In this document: one piece after another, positions 53,214 through 63,488 of the stretch
How the letters are laid out: each line of letters opens with the position of its first letter
Position numbering within the stretch: the stretch's first letter is position 1
From: Mayamaea pseudoterrestris
Lineage: Eukaryota > Bacillariophyta > Bacillariophyceae > Sellaphorales > Sellaphoraceae
Length of the DNA stretch: 64,000 nucleotides
Reading direction: 5' to 3'
Assembly (NCBI GenBank): GCA_027923505.1
Contig: BROI01000016.1
Location: forward strand, 124,001 to 188,000
Made by a program: the position numbers and the translations under genes
The notes under the pieces: model-generated
Told to the model about the DNA's origin: nothing
What the model saw: only the letters and a program-made list of their open reading frames with translations
Database searches by the model: none

Positions 53214-53888
53214 ATGATGAACGAAGGAGGTGCAACGACGCAACGACGGGCAAAAGTAATTGACAAGTGTTGCACCAATATAAGAACCAGCGTTACTAGT
53301 CTTATTTAATGGAAGAGTATACTAATAGACTTGCTTTCTTCGATTGTTCCTTGCTTTTCCATGCAGCGATTGGAGGTTCACTGTGAAGCGCAGTCGCAGC
53401 TCCACTGCGTAATTTTGCGCTATTTTAAATCACGCCACATATGGATAGAGCTTTACCCGCAAGATCCTTGTATTGAAAGTTCCCTTTTTTGGTCGCTATT
53501 CAACCAAGAGTCAGAGGTCAGATGATGCTCGTTCGCCAGCAGCCAGCGGAGGAGATACTACGTCGAGAAAGGACATCAAGCTTTTGAATTTACCATCCCT
53601 CTTTTGAAATCTCATGTTAATTGCTATCTTGTTCATTGCTAGTGTCGTGCGATTGGAAAAGCAAGGTACGATAATATCATCGTAACAGTGAGCGTGATAT
53701 AGGGTCGCAGGTAGACGGATGAAAGCTAACGCGACGAGTACCGCTCCGATTCTTTTACTTAACGCCTCGCATCGCCGATTTTGCCAGGTCGACCTCTCGA
53801 TCGAACCTCCACCACAATGGCGGCACAGTCCAGTTCGACTCGTGGATTTCTCTTCCTCTACATATACTGAACCAGTAAGACATTTAAC
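53214..53888. other. Intergenic, upstream of PhoD-like gene
   Basis: About 675 bp. Contains the presumed promoter of the PhoD-like phosphatase. An A/T-rich stretch, CTACATATACTGAACC, lies about 35 bp before the start codon. Nothing else was recognised. Confidence 0.45.
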
Positions 53889-55922
53889 ATGTCATCGAAT
53901 CGCTCCTTTGCATCCAGTCCATCTACTAGCGGGAGTCGACGTCCATCCTCGCCAAGAGCAGGAGCGTCATCATCGTCCGTCGCCAACGCTTCCGTAGCGA
54001 CTCGCTCGATTGTTGCTCACGCCGAGGATGTCTTGAGCGTCACCAGCGGCAGTGCGCATGACGCGAATGCCAGCAAAAGCAGTACTAGTCGCCAGCAGCA
54101 AGCCAAGCGTCGCTACGTACCAGAAGCAACTAGTACGACTGGAACATTGTTTGTCATTCTGCTCGCCTTTTTACTGTCAAGCATTACGGCAACCGTCGTA
54201 TTGAGCAACCATGCGTACAATTACACGGCGGCTCCTCATTGGATATTGGTCGGAAGTACGACTGCTACGTCTGCTTCCTTTCGCGTGAGAAACGCATTGC
54301 GGTTGGTAGTGAAACAAGAGGGCGACGACAATACACCAGTCTTTGACGCCGTGCTGAATCCAACCGATGAAGTCACGGATGGAACCTTGGCGCAAGCATC
54401 GGTCAGCAATTTGCAGCCAAGTACCACCTACTACTATGCCACCTTTGTCAACGAATTGAGCACGACGGCGCTGGATGCGGGGAGCTTTACGACTGCGCCG
54501 CGTGGATACGACTACCAAGACGACGACGTGGCGAACGCGGAAGCATCTTCGTCGACGCAGTCCACCCTTGCACCAAACGGCTTTCGCATTGCCGCTGCTG
54601 GATGCGCCTGGACTGGTTCGGCTTCCAGCGTCTTTACGGAAATTGCCAATGAACCAGACTTGATGATGCTGCTGCACTTGGGAGACTTGCATTACGAAGA
54701 CTTGACGACGACCGACATGAACACTCGCATTCAAGCGTACGACAAGGTCATGGCGAGTCCGACGCAGCGACGTTTGCTAAACACTGTTTCACTCGCCTAC
54801 ATGTATGACGATCACGACTTTCTTGGCAATGATTCGGGCGAAAATACCAGTAGCGTCGAGGCGCGAACGGCGGCCCTCCAGTCCTATCGACTCGGCATTC
54901 CGCACTATCCATTGGCGTCCTCATCTTTTAACGACACGCAACAAGCAACGGCGCAAATGGGCAATTACCAGGCGTTTACGCTTGGCAATGTACGCGTCAT
55001 CATGCCGGATTTGCGGTCCGAGTCAACGGCCAAACGCATCTACAGCGACGAGCAACGAGACTGGTTGTTTCGCGAGCTTGCACAGGCAGCGGCCAGTAAC
55101 TACGATTTTGTCATTTTAGTATCAACAAAGCCATGGGTTGGTGCAAAAGCGGAGGGAGAGGATAACTGGATGGGGCATGCCAAGGATCGTCGCGCATTGT
55201 CAGCCTACATATCTCAAGTATTTGCAAACAAGCAAAACTTGTTGATGATTAGTTCGGACGCACACATGCTGGCGTTTGACGATGGATCCAATACCTACTA
55301 CGGAGACGGTGGCGGCAGTTCCACTGGAGCGTATTCCTTTCCAATACTAATGTCGGGCCCACTTGACCGACTCGGCAGTGCCAAGGGCGGACCATTTTCG
55401 GACGGCTGCCACGCCGTTGAGTATGAACGCAACCACCAGTATTCTGTCATTGAGTATCAGCCGTCCGACGGCAGCGCCGATGGAACGGCTTGCCTGTTGA
55501 TTCGGGCATATAGCATTGACTACTTTGGTACAAAAAGCGTTGTATTTACAAAGCAACTCTGCGGCCAAATATTTCAGCCGAGCAATCCAGGTGTTGGTTC
55601 GTGTCAAGGCAGCGCACTGTCAAGAAATACGCAAGCCGTCCTTGGTTTGGCCGTGGCGCTGCTGCTGACTGTCGTTTTGCTGGAGACGTGCATCTTGGGC
55701 GACTCATGGCTGCATCGCTTGTGTCTGTTTTCGCTCGCTCTGGTCATGTTTGTCCTGACAGTCGTGGTGGGGTTGGTCATTCCTGTGACGGCTCTAGGAA
55801 TTGATCAGTTTGATACATTTGCTATTGCCATGATTGCCCTATTTCAAATCATTGTCGTTTCAATGTACTTGGCGTATCGAGTTTGTAAGGAACGCTGTGG
55901 GGCGAGCCGGCGACGCAAGTAG
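53889..55922 (+). CDS. PhoD-like phosphatase, membrane-anchored
   Basis: 677 residues, single exon. The Ser-rich N-terminus (about 75 residues) is followed by a membrane segment (TLFVILLAFLLSSITATVVL, about 84-103). A beta-rich PhoD N-terminal domain (APHWILVGSTTATSASFRVR) and the phosphatase core (from GFRIAAAGCAW, about 230) come next. Core motifs: LHLGDLHYED near 262, MYDDHDFLGND near 303, and MISSDAHMLAF near 454. Three more hydrophobic segments close the protein (VLGLAVALLLTVVLLETCIL and two after it). PhoD enzymes hydrolyse phosphodiesters and monoesters outside the cell with Ca/Fe. The catalytic part would face the outside or a lumen. Its neighbour downstream is a phosphate-binding protein, supporting a role in phosphate scavenging (inference). 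Confidence 0.86.
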   Translation: MSSNRSFASSPSTSGSRRPSSPRAGASSSSVANASVATRSIVAHAEDVLSVTSGSAHDANASKSSTSRQQQAKRRYVPEATSTTGTLFVILLAFLLSSITATVVLSNHAYNYTAAPHWILVGSTTATSASFRVRNALRLVVKQEGDDNTPVFDAVLNPTDEVTDGTLAQASVSNLQPSTTYYYATFVNELSTTALDAGSFTTAPRGYDYQDDDVANAEASSSTQSTLAPNGFRIAAAGCAWTGSASSVFTEIANEPDLMMLLHLGDLHYEDLTTTDMNTRIQAYDKVMASPTQRRLLNTVSLAYMYDDHDFLGNDSGENTSSVEARTAALQSYRLGIPHYPLASSSFNDTQQATAQMGNYQAFTLGNVRVIMPDLRSESTAKRIYSDEQRDWLFRELAQAAASNYDFVILVSTKPWVGAKAEGEDNWMGHAKDRRALSAYISQVFANKQNLLMISSDAHMLAFDDGSNTYYGDGGGSSTGAYSFPILMSGPLDRLGSAKGGPFSDGCHAVEYERNHQYSVIEYQPSDGSADGTACLLIRAYSIDYFGTKSVVFTKQLCGQIFQPSNPGVGSCQGSALSRNTQAVLGLAVALLLTVVLLETCILGDSWLHRLCLFSLALVMFVLTVVVGLVIPVTALGIDQFDTFAIAMIALFQIIVVSMYLAYRVCKERCGASRRRK

Positions 55923-56258
55923 CGTGCTCAGTGCTTGTGCAACAGGTGAATAGATTTGCTCGAGGTTTGGTTGCCGGAAATATTTGCAAACTAAGACAAC
56001 TTGTATAGCACCAAAGAGATAACGACTTGCAAACAGTTCGTAAAAAATGTAAAGCAACAAAGTCATATACACCATGGCTGATAGCTTAGGCCCAAACTTA
56101 TACTCGTAGCTCCAAAGGAAGCCAACTCTGTATACATATATCTCCAAACACAACTATATACTAAATTGCTTTAAGCAATTAACCATGCGTCATTATCCTT
56201 TTTATTTGAGCGATACACAGAGCGTGTTGCGCAGATTAAAATAAGTACTACATGGAGC
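55923..56258. other. Convergent intergenic region
   Basis: About 340 bp between the 3' ends of the PhoD-like and PstS-like genes; A/T-rich. No gene was seen; both 3' UTRs should lie here. Confidence 0.55.
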
Positions 56259-57514
56259 TTACATTAGTGTAACTGCAATGGAAGCTAGCAGAGTTGCTGC
56301 TGCCACCGCAGAAATCCTCCCAACGCTTTGAGCTGACGATGTTTCCACATCGCTACCTTCTGCGTCCGTTTGGGTAGCTCCTACAGCTGGCAATCGTGCC
56401 AACATTTCGCTCGGGTTGGGAATTGGCACGTAACCAGTGGTCGCAACAATGTCCGCCCCATCCGACGAGAATCCAAATTGAATAAATGGTACCGTGTTTG
56501 CCAACGACTCTGGATCATCCAAAAGGTTCATGTAAATGGTTCTTGAGAGAGGGTTGTATGTTCCATCGACGACAGAGTCGGCGCCGGGCGTGACAAAGTC
56601 ACCCGCGTCGTTTTCAACGGCCGCCACGTACAGCTCAATGCCATTCTGGTAGTAGTAGGCATATCCAACATATCCGACAGCCGCTGGATTTGACTCTACG
56701 TATGAGACGGTTCCACCCGGGCCGTCGGGGTCGGCGTTGTACGTGTTGGCAAAGCCCTCGCCATTGTCCATGTCGGCGAATAGCTGTCGTAAGAAATGAG
56801 AGAAAGTCATGATTTTGAGTCTCAGTCGCAGCATCCAAACAACTGCATCGTGTACTTCCTTCGACGTACCGTTTCACTAAAATAATCAAAGGTGCCGTGC
56901 GTTTCATCTTGTCCAGCCGCCAAGATCTCCGTAGCTTCGCACGAAGCGTCAAGCTCAGACCAAAGATGCGTCGTCTCGTCTCCATCGGAATTCGCAATCG
57001 ACGCTGGATCCCATCCCGTCGCTTCGAGCTGGGAATCAGTGTAGTTGCTAAACATCCAGCGCAGCTGATCAATTGTCAATCCGTCCAGGACTTCAATGCA
57101 TGACGCAGCCGTTCCTCCTCCACTTGCGACGACGGAAATGCCATCGAGCGCCACATCAATTTGAATGACAGATCTTGACTCATCTCCAATGACGCAATCA
57201 TATGTGTAACCATCATCCTGTTGGGTTGCTTCCTCCTCTCGCCACTGCCGACTCATGTCGCCAATTTCCACCGTGGACGCACCATCCTCACCTGCTCCGC
57301 AGACTCGAGCTGCTCCGTTGCTTGAGCCATCATCATCAATGGGACTTATCTTGACGCCCGTGCACATGTCACTGTAGGCGGCCGCCCACGCCGTGGCAAT
57401 GGGATAGACGGTGCTTGATCCGGCAATGGAAAATCCAGACTTTCCGCACTGCTGAGCGGCAATGCTGTGCAAAGACGACGACAGGATGAGAAGAAGCAAG
57501 CTGTGATACTTCAT
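56259..57514 (-). CDS. Secreted PstS-like phosphate-binding protein, probable GPI anchor
   Basis: 389 residues from exons 57514-56870 and 56783-56259, in phase. Signal peptide MKYHSLLLLILSSSLHSIAA. The mature protein begins with GFSIAGSSTVYPIATAW, the phosphate-binding loop typical of PstS/PBP-like domains. DIGDM-like (VEIGDMSRQW), DGISVVASGG and LTIDQLRWMFSNY are other family landmarks. The family binds phosphate for ABC uptake in bacteria; here the protein is eukaryotic, extracellular and free of other transporter genes. The C-terminus ends in a hydrophobic stretch (ISAVAAATLLASIAVTLM) with no charged residue after it, fitting a GPI signal. A phosphate sensor or scavenger beside the PhoD gene is plausible. 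The frame is open upstream to 57661, but the signal peptide sets the start. Confidence 0.87.
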
Positions 57515-57934
57515 GTTGAATCTTTGGAAGATCGTGTAAAGGCTGATGGAGTAGCTGCTGTCAATTTGATCTTGGCAGCAATTGGACAAAAGTGAGGAGA
57601 CGATGCTGCGCGGTGAGCCTTTATTGTGCCGGGAAAGATTCGACCAGATTCGTCGAATCAAAGATTTCGGCCCAATGGAACAATTTTAATCATGAATGAC
57701 TATGACATAAGCCTCCATCATATATGAAAATTGACGAACGGTCATTGTGAATACCAAACACGATTCACAACTTCATTCGCACATCGTACCGGTTATGGAG
57801 CTTTCGTCGGGCGAAATGGTGCATAATGCACCTGCTGGACTTTCCTCCATCGAAACGAAACGACTCGGAGTCATACGGCCCGTTGAACGCTGCTCTTATA
57901 TAGAGTATACGCAATACCATATTATATTGGAAGT
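57515..57934. other. Divergent intergenic region
   Basis: About 420 bp upstream of the PstS-like gene and of the next plus-strand frames. An open frame 57747-58082 (plus) overlaps the following entry in another frame and lacks any feature. No repeat was seen. Confidence 0.4.
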
Positions 57935-58973
57935 ATGGGAAGCAAATTTTCTCGGTCTGTTGACAGGAGCGGCATGGAAGCGCAGCCTGACGATGCGTAT
58001 TCTGCGACACTCGTTGAGTCTGAAAAAGCCAAAGGCTCCAAGCGCCATACTTTCAATGACCATGATGCTAAAGTCACATTGAAGCAGCTGATTGTAGAGG
58101 GTAATGGTCATTTTGGAGGGGACAATCATCTGAAATCAGCAGCAGTCAAGGACAGCCAGGAAGGAGAGCGAGACGATGCAAATTCTGCATAGAACGGAGC
58201 CATTGAAGCTTTCACGCAAAACGCCCGTGACCATGACATTGCGAATGAGAGTGTCGAGGTTGAATGCGCCGAAGGTTACTCGAGAATTGCTGCAAAGGAA
58301 GGATTCGGTAGCTGGAGGTACTCCATACGACATTCCTGCCAAGATCGTTCATAATCCGGACGACACTGGCGCAGCTGATGGACAGCGACCAATTATTACG
58401 CAATCTGCCGCTGCGGTGACTCCAAGCGGCATGTCCCACAAACGAACGATTCAAAAGCGGAAACGAAAGCACATCAAGCAAAGTAAAGGCTCAAATATTT
58501 ACAGCGGTGGTCAAGACTGCGACGAACCATTGAGCAAGGAGCGGCGCATTGTAGGAGAGAACTTTAAACTGCCCCGAATGATTTCCATTTCAAACGAACG
58601 CAATTCGCAAATGAACGGCCTGCCAGTAGTTCCAATTGCTCCCTATGGTACTCACCAGCTTTGGAACCAATACCAAATTTTATTCTGTGGCATTCCCGCA
58701 ATAGGAACGATCAATCCCCTTGCTGTTGGAGGCGCAATGCAGAACAATTTCTACAGCCCAACATTCGCCGCCTGTAATGCGTTTGGCTTTCCGCTCCGAA
58801 TCAATCCGGTTGATACCCTAGTGGCATCTCGGCTACAGCAGATACAAATCAACTATCATATCATGGCACTACAGCAGCAACACCAGCAGCAGCAAAAAAC
58901 CTTGGCTCTTTATTTCACTGCTCGACATGAAACGACGAGTCGCCCTTCCAACGACAAGAACCGAGAAGCTTAA
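57935..58973 (+). CDS. Uncertain gene: N-myristoyl-like start and Gln-rich end in two frames
   Basis: Two overlapping open frames on the plus strand. The first (57935-58192, 85 residues) begins MGSKFSRSVDRSGMEAQ, which resembles an N-myristoylation signal. The second (58176-58973, 265 residues) has a very basic cluster (KRTIQKRKRKHIKQSK, a possible nuclear signal). It ends in a Gln-rich stretch (ALQQQHQQQQK). The frames differ, and no convincing splice pair joining them was found. Either there are two genes, or one gene with an unrecognised intron. The composition suggests that at least the 265-residue frame is real. No family is recognised. Confidence 0.35.
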
Positions 58974-59031
58974 CCCAAATGAATTGCATTTACAAGTGTC
59001 AGTACTTTTTATGTAAATATACCTGATATAT

Positions 59032-62000
59032 TTATGCTGCTAGCGTGGACGTATACAACTTAGCAATCTCATCCGCGATACGAGTCAGCTGATGCCTTTC
59101 ATCCTTATTACTGCACCGCGACAGCACCGTTTGCAGTGAATTAAGTGTAATTAAATCGGGTCGCATCTCCAAATCACCAGCTTCGTAGGCTGCCTTCATC
59201 CGCTCGTACAGCATTCGTGCTTTTTCCGCAGCGTCGACACGCTCAGAGCGACTATAGGTATTAATACAAGTGTTGACGCTCCACGAGTCAGGCTTTAAAG
59301 ACCGATCACCATTAGCAAACTGCGTCTCCATAAACTTGAGCCATTCTTCAGCACGTTCCGCTGCGTTGTCAGCGTGACTTTTGGCCCATACGCCGATTAT
59401 CGAGTTGATTGTCACCCGATCAGGTCGCATGCTTCGCTCGCCGGCCTTGTAGCCTTCGTTCATTCGTCGAAGCAACGATTCAGCACGTGCTGGTGCATCA
59501 GGCTCGCCACTATTCTTCCACGCGAAGATTGCAGCGTTAAAACTTCTTGTATTTGGTCTAAGCGTTTGATCACCGGCCTTGCTGCGGACATCCATCTCGT
59601 CCAAGAGTTCCACAGCGCGCTCAGCAGCCTGCCGCCCGCCATTGGATCGAGCATGCGCGTCCATTACTGCGTTGTAAAACGTAAATCTCGGCTTGGCATA
59701 AATCTTGCCTCGTTCGTACAGTTCCTTTGTTTGTTGCAGCAAACCTTCGGCCAGCTGCGCACCTTCCTTGGAGGCACACTTGGCATATGCCTGGAGGCAA
59801 GCCGAGTATAGCATTGCTGTCGGCCGAAGCTCTCCAATCCCTGCGTTATACCCCGCTTCTGCCTCCTCCAAAACAAGCGACGCCAGCTCGGCAACATTGT
59901 CGACTTTAGCTTTCGTAAAAGTGTTAATCAAATAAGCATATGTCGTCGAATCTGGTCGCACGTCAGGGCAACCAGCCAGGTACAGCGCGTGCATTTCCCT
60001 CAAAAGTTCCTTGGCCCTCTCAGCTGCATTCGCTGCTCCACTCTTGGCAAGAATTTGGAAAATTTGCACAAACAGAATCGTGTTGGGACGCACGTCATTC
60101 GATCCAGTTTCCTCATACAGTCGCTTCATGTTGGCCATTATATCGTCGGCCCGTCGCAACGCCTTGGAGGCGCCGCTACACCGGGCCCACGCGTTCAGCA
60201 AACTCGCAAACGTTTTCGTGGTCGGCAAATAATCCAAGTCTCCAGTTTCGCGCCACAAGCCTTGCAACTCTCGATACAATTCCTCAGCTCGCTCCGCCGC
60301 TGCCACTGTTCCAACTTCGGCCAAAACGGTGATGAGCGCCGTGTAGGTAATCTTGCATGGTTTCAGTTGAAGCTGCTTTCGGTCCCAATATGCCGTTTGC
60401 ATGTACTGCAGCAAGCCTTCCGCAGCAGCCACCGAGTCTTGTTCAACCTCCACGTCCATATTTTTGGCTAGTAGATTGATCCATGCGTTTAAAAATACCG
60501 AGTTTGGTCGATCGTTTGCATACAGTTCCATTCGTCGCAACAAGTCGTTGGCGATTTGACTCTTGACGCGACCCGATTTGGCGTACGCCGTCAAAACGGA
60601 TGTGTAGGCAACCACGTCGGGACAAAGACTGGTCGAGTTTGTTGCCAAATACAATTGCTCCATTTCCGTCAGCAGTGCATCCGCCTGCTTGGCATTGGCC
60701 ATGCTACCCTCGCTCTTGGCGAACGCGTCAATGCAAGTCGTGTAGGATATCTTGTCGGGCGCAAAGTGCACTTGACCAGCGTCAGCAAGTTTTTTCATTT
60801 CCTGCAGCAGTCGCTGAACATGCTGCACTTGTCCGGAGCGAGCATATGCGTTGATGCATGCATTGAAGGAAACCTTGGTCGGTTTGACACTGCCATTGTG
60901 CTCCAAAAGTCTTCGCAAGATTGCTTCCGCCCGCATGCCCGCATCAACGTGATTGGAAACTGCCCAGGCATCCATCACGGCATTGTGACAATAGTCTGTA
61001 TCAAGTTGAATATGCGGAGACGACTCGAGCTGATGCAATAGTTCGGATGCTCTCGTGGCGCCGCGGATTCCATCATTGGCCTTGGCGTAGGCATGCAAGA
61101 CGCTTCCGTAGGAGTACGAGTTGGCTCGTAGATTGTGTCGTTGCGTTTGAGCGCTCAATGTGAGTAGTATTGACAGTAGTTGATCCGCTTTTTGTGCTGC
61201 CGTAATGCTTCGCTGTCGGCTCCAGGCCGAAAGAACAATGTTGAATGAAACCGTGTCGTAGTCTGTGCTGTTGAAATGAATCTTTTCGAGTAGCAAGTCG
61301 GTCGCTTGTTGCGCAACGGATTGTTTACTGCTACTAGTACTTATGCTGGTTCTGTTACTGACTTGCTGCTTCACTTGATGCTGCTTGACGAGTAGATTGA
61401 GTTGTCGATTGAAAAGAACGGCGCCTTCGGTTGTATTGTACGCGCTCGCTTGTCGAGCAATGTTGGTGTTGGTGGCATTTGATTTTGATTTAGCGGTAGA
61501 GGAATTGTTTCGTAGCCGTCGCACCTGCGGTCTCTTCTTATTCGTATCTTGTGAAGACCTCTTATTTGCAGCTTTTGTATGATTGCGAGATTGTAGAGTC
61601 GTTCGATTTGAAGCATTCGCTTGTAATGAATGATGTGATTTTGACTTCAATCGAAAAGGATCGTTTCGCTGCTGATTTCGACGTTGTCGAGGCAAAGCAG
61701 ATTTACTGGACACGGTCGCGTTAATAAGGCTGCTTTCCAATGTCGATTTCATAGTTGAGTAGCGATTCACTGCTAGATAGTTTGATTGTCGATTGGTTGA
61801 TGTCCAAGCATGAACGGATGATGTGATGGTGAGCACCAGCAGATGACTCCAGCGTAGATTGCAGCGTATTCTGCTTGTAGATGAAACATTCTGCCATTGA
61901 CAATCATTATGAAAGCAGGGTCTATCTTTATTTAGCATTTCTTGTCGCATGTTTCGCATTTCCAATAATATTTGCTGCTCCATCGCCCCGTCATATGCCA

Positions 62001-62178
62001 TGCCGATGATGGATGAGCGAGAAAGTCGTGATGGAACGAACGGATGCGACGCGACTGTCGCACCAGCATTAGATTGACAGTGAAACGGTTTTGAACATGT
62101 CATACCGGTTTTCGAGGAAGGAGTCGTCGGCCGCTCCCCAGATTTGCATTTTGCATTCGACCGATCAATGTATTCCAT
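59032..62178 (-). CDS. Pentatricopeptide-repeat (PPR) protein
   Basis: 1048 residues, single exon, ATG at 62178. PPR proteins bind organellar RNA base by base and act in its processing, editing or translation. From about residue 310 to 1040 there are roughly 15 helix-turn-helix repeats of 38-48 residues. Typical pieces are VSFNIVLSAWSR, KVSFNACINAYARSGQ, ISYTTCIDAFAKS, VAYTSVLTAYAKSG and ITYTALITVLAEVG. Many units are longer than the classical 35 residues, as is common in diatom P-class PPR proteins. No DYW, E or SMR domain follows, so it is P-class. The N-terminal 300 residues are Asn/Ser/Lys-rich with a short hydrophobic stretch (SHLLVLTITSSVHAW). This could be part of an organellar leader, though it starts about 130 residues in. 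Confidence 0.9.
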   Translation of the reverse strand: MEYIDRSNAKCKSGERPTTPSSKTGMTCSKPFHCQSNAGATVASHPFVPSRLSRSSIIGMAYDGAMEQQILLEMRNMRQEMLNKDRPCFHNDCQWQNVSSTSRIRCNLRWSHLLVLTITSSVHAWTSTNRQSNYLAVNRYSTMKSTLESSLINATVSSKSALPRQRRNQQRNDPFRLKSKSHHSLQANASNRTTLQSRNHTKAANKRSSQDTNKKRPQVRRLRNNSSTAKSKSNATNTNIARQASAYNTTEGAVLFNRQLNLLVKQHQVKQQVSNRTSISTSSSKQSVAQQATDLLLEKIHFNSTDYDTVSFNIVLSAWSRQRSITAAQKADQLLSILLTLSAQTQRHNLRANSYSYGSVLHAYAKANDGIRGATRASELLHQLESSPHIQLDTDYCHNAVMDAWAVSNHVDAGMRAEAILRRLLEHNGSVKPTKVSFNACINAYARSGQVQHVQRLLQEMKKLADAGQVHFAPDKISYTTCIDAFAKSEGSMANAKQADALLTEMEQLYLATNSTSLCPDVVAYTSVLTAYAKSGRVKSQIANDLLRRMELYANDRPNSVFLNAWINLLAKNMDVEVEQDSVAAAEGLLQYMQTAYWDRKQLQLKPCKITYTALITVLAEVGTVAAAERAEELYRELQGLWRETGDLDYLPTTKTFASLLNAWARCSGASKALRRADDIMANMKRLYEETGSNDVRPNTILFVQIFQILAKSGAANAAERAKELLREMHALYLAGCPDVRPDSTTYAYLINTFTKAKVDNVAELASLVLEEAEAGYNAGIGELRPTAMLYSACLQAYAKCASKEGAQLAEGLLQQTKELYERGKIYAKPRFTFYNAVMDAHARSNGGRQAAERAVELLDEMDVRSKAGDQTLRPNTRSFNAAIFAWKNSGEPDAPARAESLLRRMNEGYKAGERSMRPDRVTINSIIGVWAKSHADNAAERAEEWLKFMETQFANGDRSLKPDSWSVNTCINTYSRSERVDAAEKARMLYERMKAAYEAGDLEMRPDLITLNSLQTVLSRCSNKDERHQLTRIADEIAKLYTSTLAA

Positions 62179-62393
62179 TCCGTTCGTACCTCTGCTACCA
62201 ACCGCAGGGCTCTTTACACCGATGAAGCTTTATTCATTGGACAGACGTTGTTAATCGATAGAGATTTACGCTGTTGGTACGTTGATGGAGGCAATGATAC
62301 AATGCTTGCTCGCTTCTCGCTTCTTCACCGTTGCTTTCGACAGTAAACTCACTCACTTTTTCACTCGATCCTACTGTACAGAACTATCAGATC
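62179..62393. promoter_or_regulatory. Divergent promoter, PPR / PC-esterase-like gene
   Basis: Only about 215 bp separate the two start codons, so both promoters share this segment. No repeat or known element is recognised. Confidence 0.4.
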
Positions 62394-63488
62394 ATGCACT
62401 TGATACTGTCTTCAATTCTTTGTCTTATTGCGACTGCCGCAGTCTTTGTCACGAGTTTGTTTCTGCTTCCAACTCCAGTCATTGACTCGGCCAAGCAAAC
62501 ACTTAGAACAACATCGGCATCCACTATAGCAACTCGAGAACAATGTAACACTGCAAAGCAATTGAATGATCAGCAACCACTCTTGGATTTGCATATTTGT
62601 CGTGCTAACCTTGCCAATGCTTCCAAGAATCCATACATTTGTGACGGACCGGCCTACGACGACTTTACGACGCGCATGCTCCACTATGCTAACCGGCAAG
62701 ACAGTACAACCTGGGGACGCCGACCGTTTCCTCTACCGAACAATACTTATGTATTCATGCTTGGAAACTCGCATACTCGACAAGTCTTTAACACTCTACT
62801 CTGCGAGTATCAAAATGTCATCTCCAGTTCGCGCAGTTATAATGATAGTGTTGGCGCTTCCAGCAAGTCTACTTTTGGATTCACCATGAGTCACCACTTT
62901 GCAAACAATGCCACACTTGTGACTGTTTCAAACTCACCGCTCGTCTACAATGAGCAGCAATGGGCCAAGACCTTTGAGAATCTACTCGACCGTTCGCTCG
63001 ATTCCATGGACGCCATCATAATGGGTCGGTTCAACCACTTTGAAACCACGAGCAAATATGGGCGCGAAATAACAGCATACTCTCAGTCACATCCGGAGCT
63101 GTTTGACGATTCCTATGCGTCACCAACCATTGAAAGCTTGGCCGCCATATACAAAGGTCCCGTCATTGCCGTTCCAATGTTTGCACCGCACGGACAAGAC
63201 GTTGCGGAGAGTGCCTTGCGCGCCATACACTACTATCAAAACGAAACACTGCCGCCGCGAACCAACATTCGACTCGTCCATGCCCGCAAACATGTGGAAA
63301 TACTAGGCGAGTGCGGCTCCGACGTGCACACCGACGAGCCTGGTATCTGTCGCAACACTGGCGATAATCACAATGGTGGTAACTTGCGAGAGCCCGAAGC
63401 CATGCACCGATGTACCGGCATGAAAGGAGGACATCCCGACTTGGTGGCGTGGGATATAGTGGAGGAGTTGTATGACTTGCTGGAGTGA
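62394..63488 (+). CDS. Secreted GDSL/SGNH (PC-esterase-like) protein
   Basis: 364 residues. The open frame reaches back to a TTG at 62331; the first ATG is at 62394. It opens with an N-terminal hydrophobic stretch (LILSSILCLIATAAVFVTSLFLL), a signal peptide or signal anchor. Catalytic landmarks of the SGNH hydrolase/PC-esterase group: block I GNSHTRQ near 122 (nucleophile Ser), and block V region GGHPD near 345 (His; catalytic Asp not certain). Plant members of the group (TBL/ESK1) O-acetylate wall polysaccharides; others are esterases. The spacing is about 220 residues, as in the family. It probably works on secreted or wall glycans, possibly in the same compartment as the GT32 enzyme. Acetyl transfer versus hydrolysis cannot be decided. 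Confidence 0.75.
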   Translation: MHLILSSILCLIATAAVFVTSLFLLPTPVIDSAKQTLRTTSASTIATREQCNTAKQLNDQQPLLDLHICRANLANASKNPYICDGPAYDDFTTRMLHYANRQDSTTWGRRPFPLPNNTYVFMLGNSHTRQVFNTLLCEYQNVISSSRSYNDSVGASSKSTFGFTMSHHFANNATLVTVSNSPLVYNEQQWAKTFENLLDRSLDSMDAIIMGRFNHFETTSKYGREITAYSQSHPELFDDSYASPTIESLAAIYKGPVIAVPMFAPHGQDVAESALRAIHYYQNETLPPRTNIRLVHARKHVEILGECGSDVHTDEPGICRNTGDNHNGGNLREPEAMHRCTGMKGGHPDLVAWDIVEELYDLLE

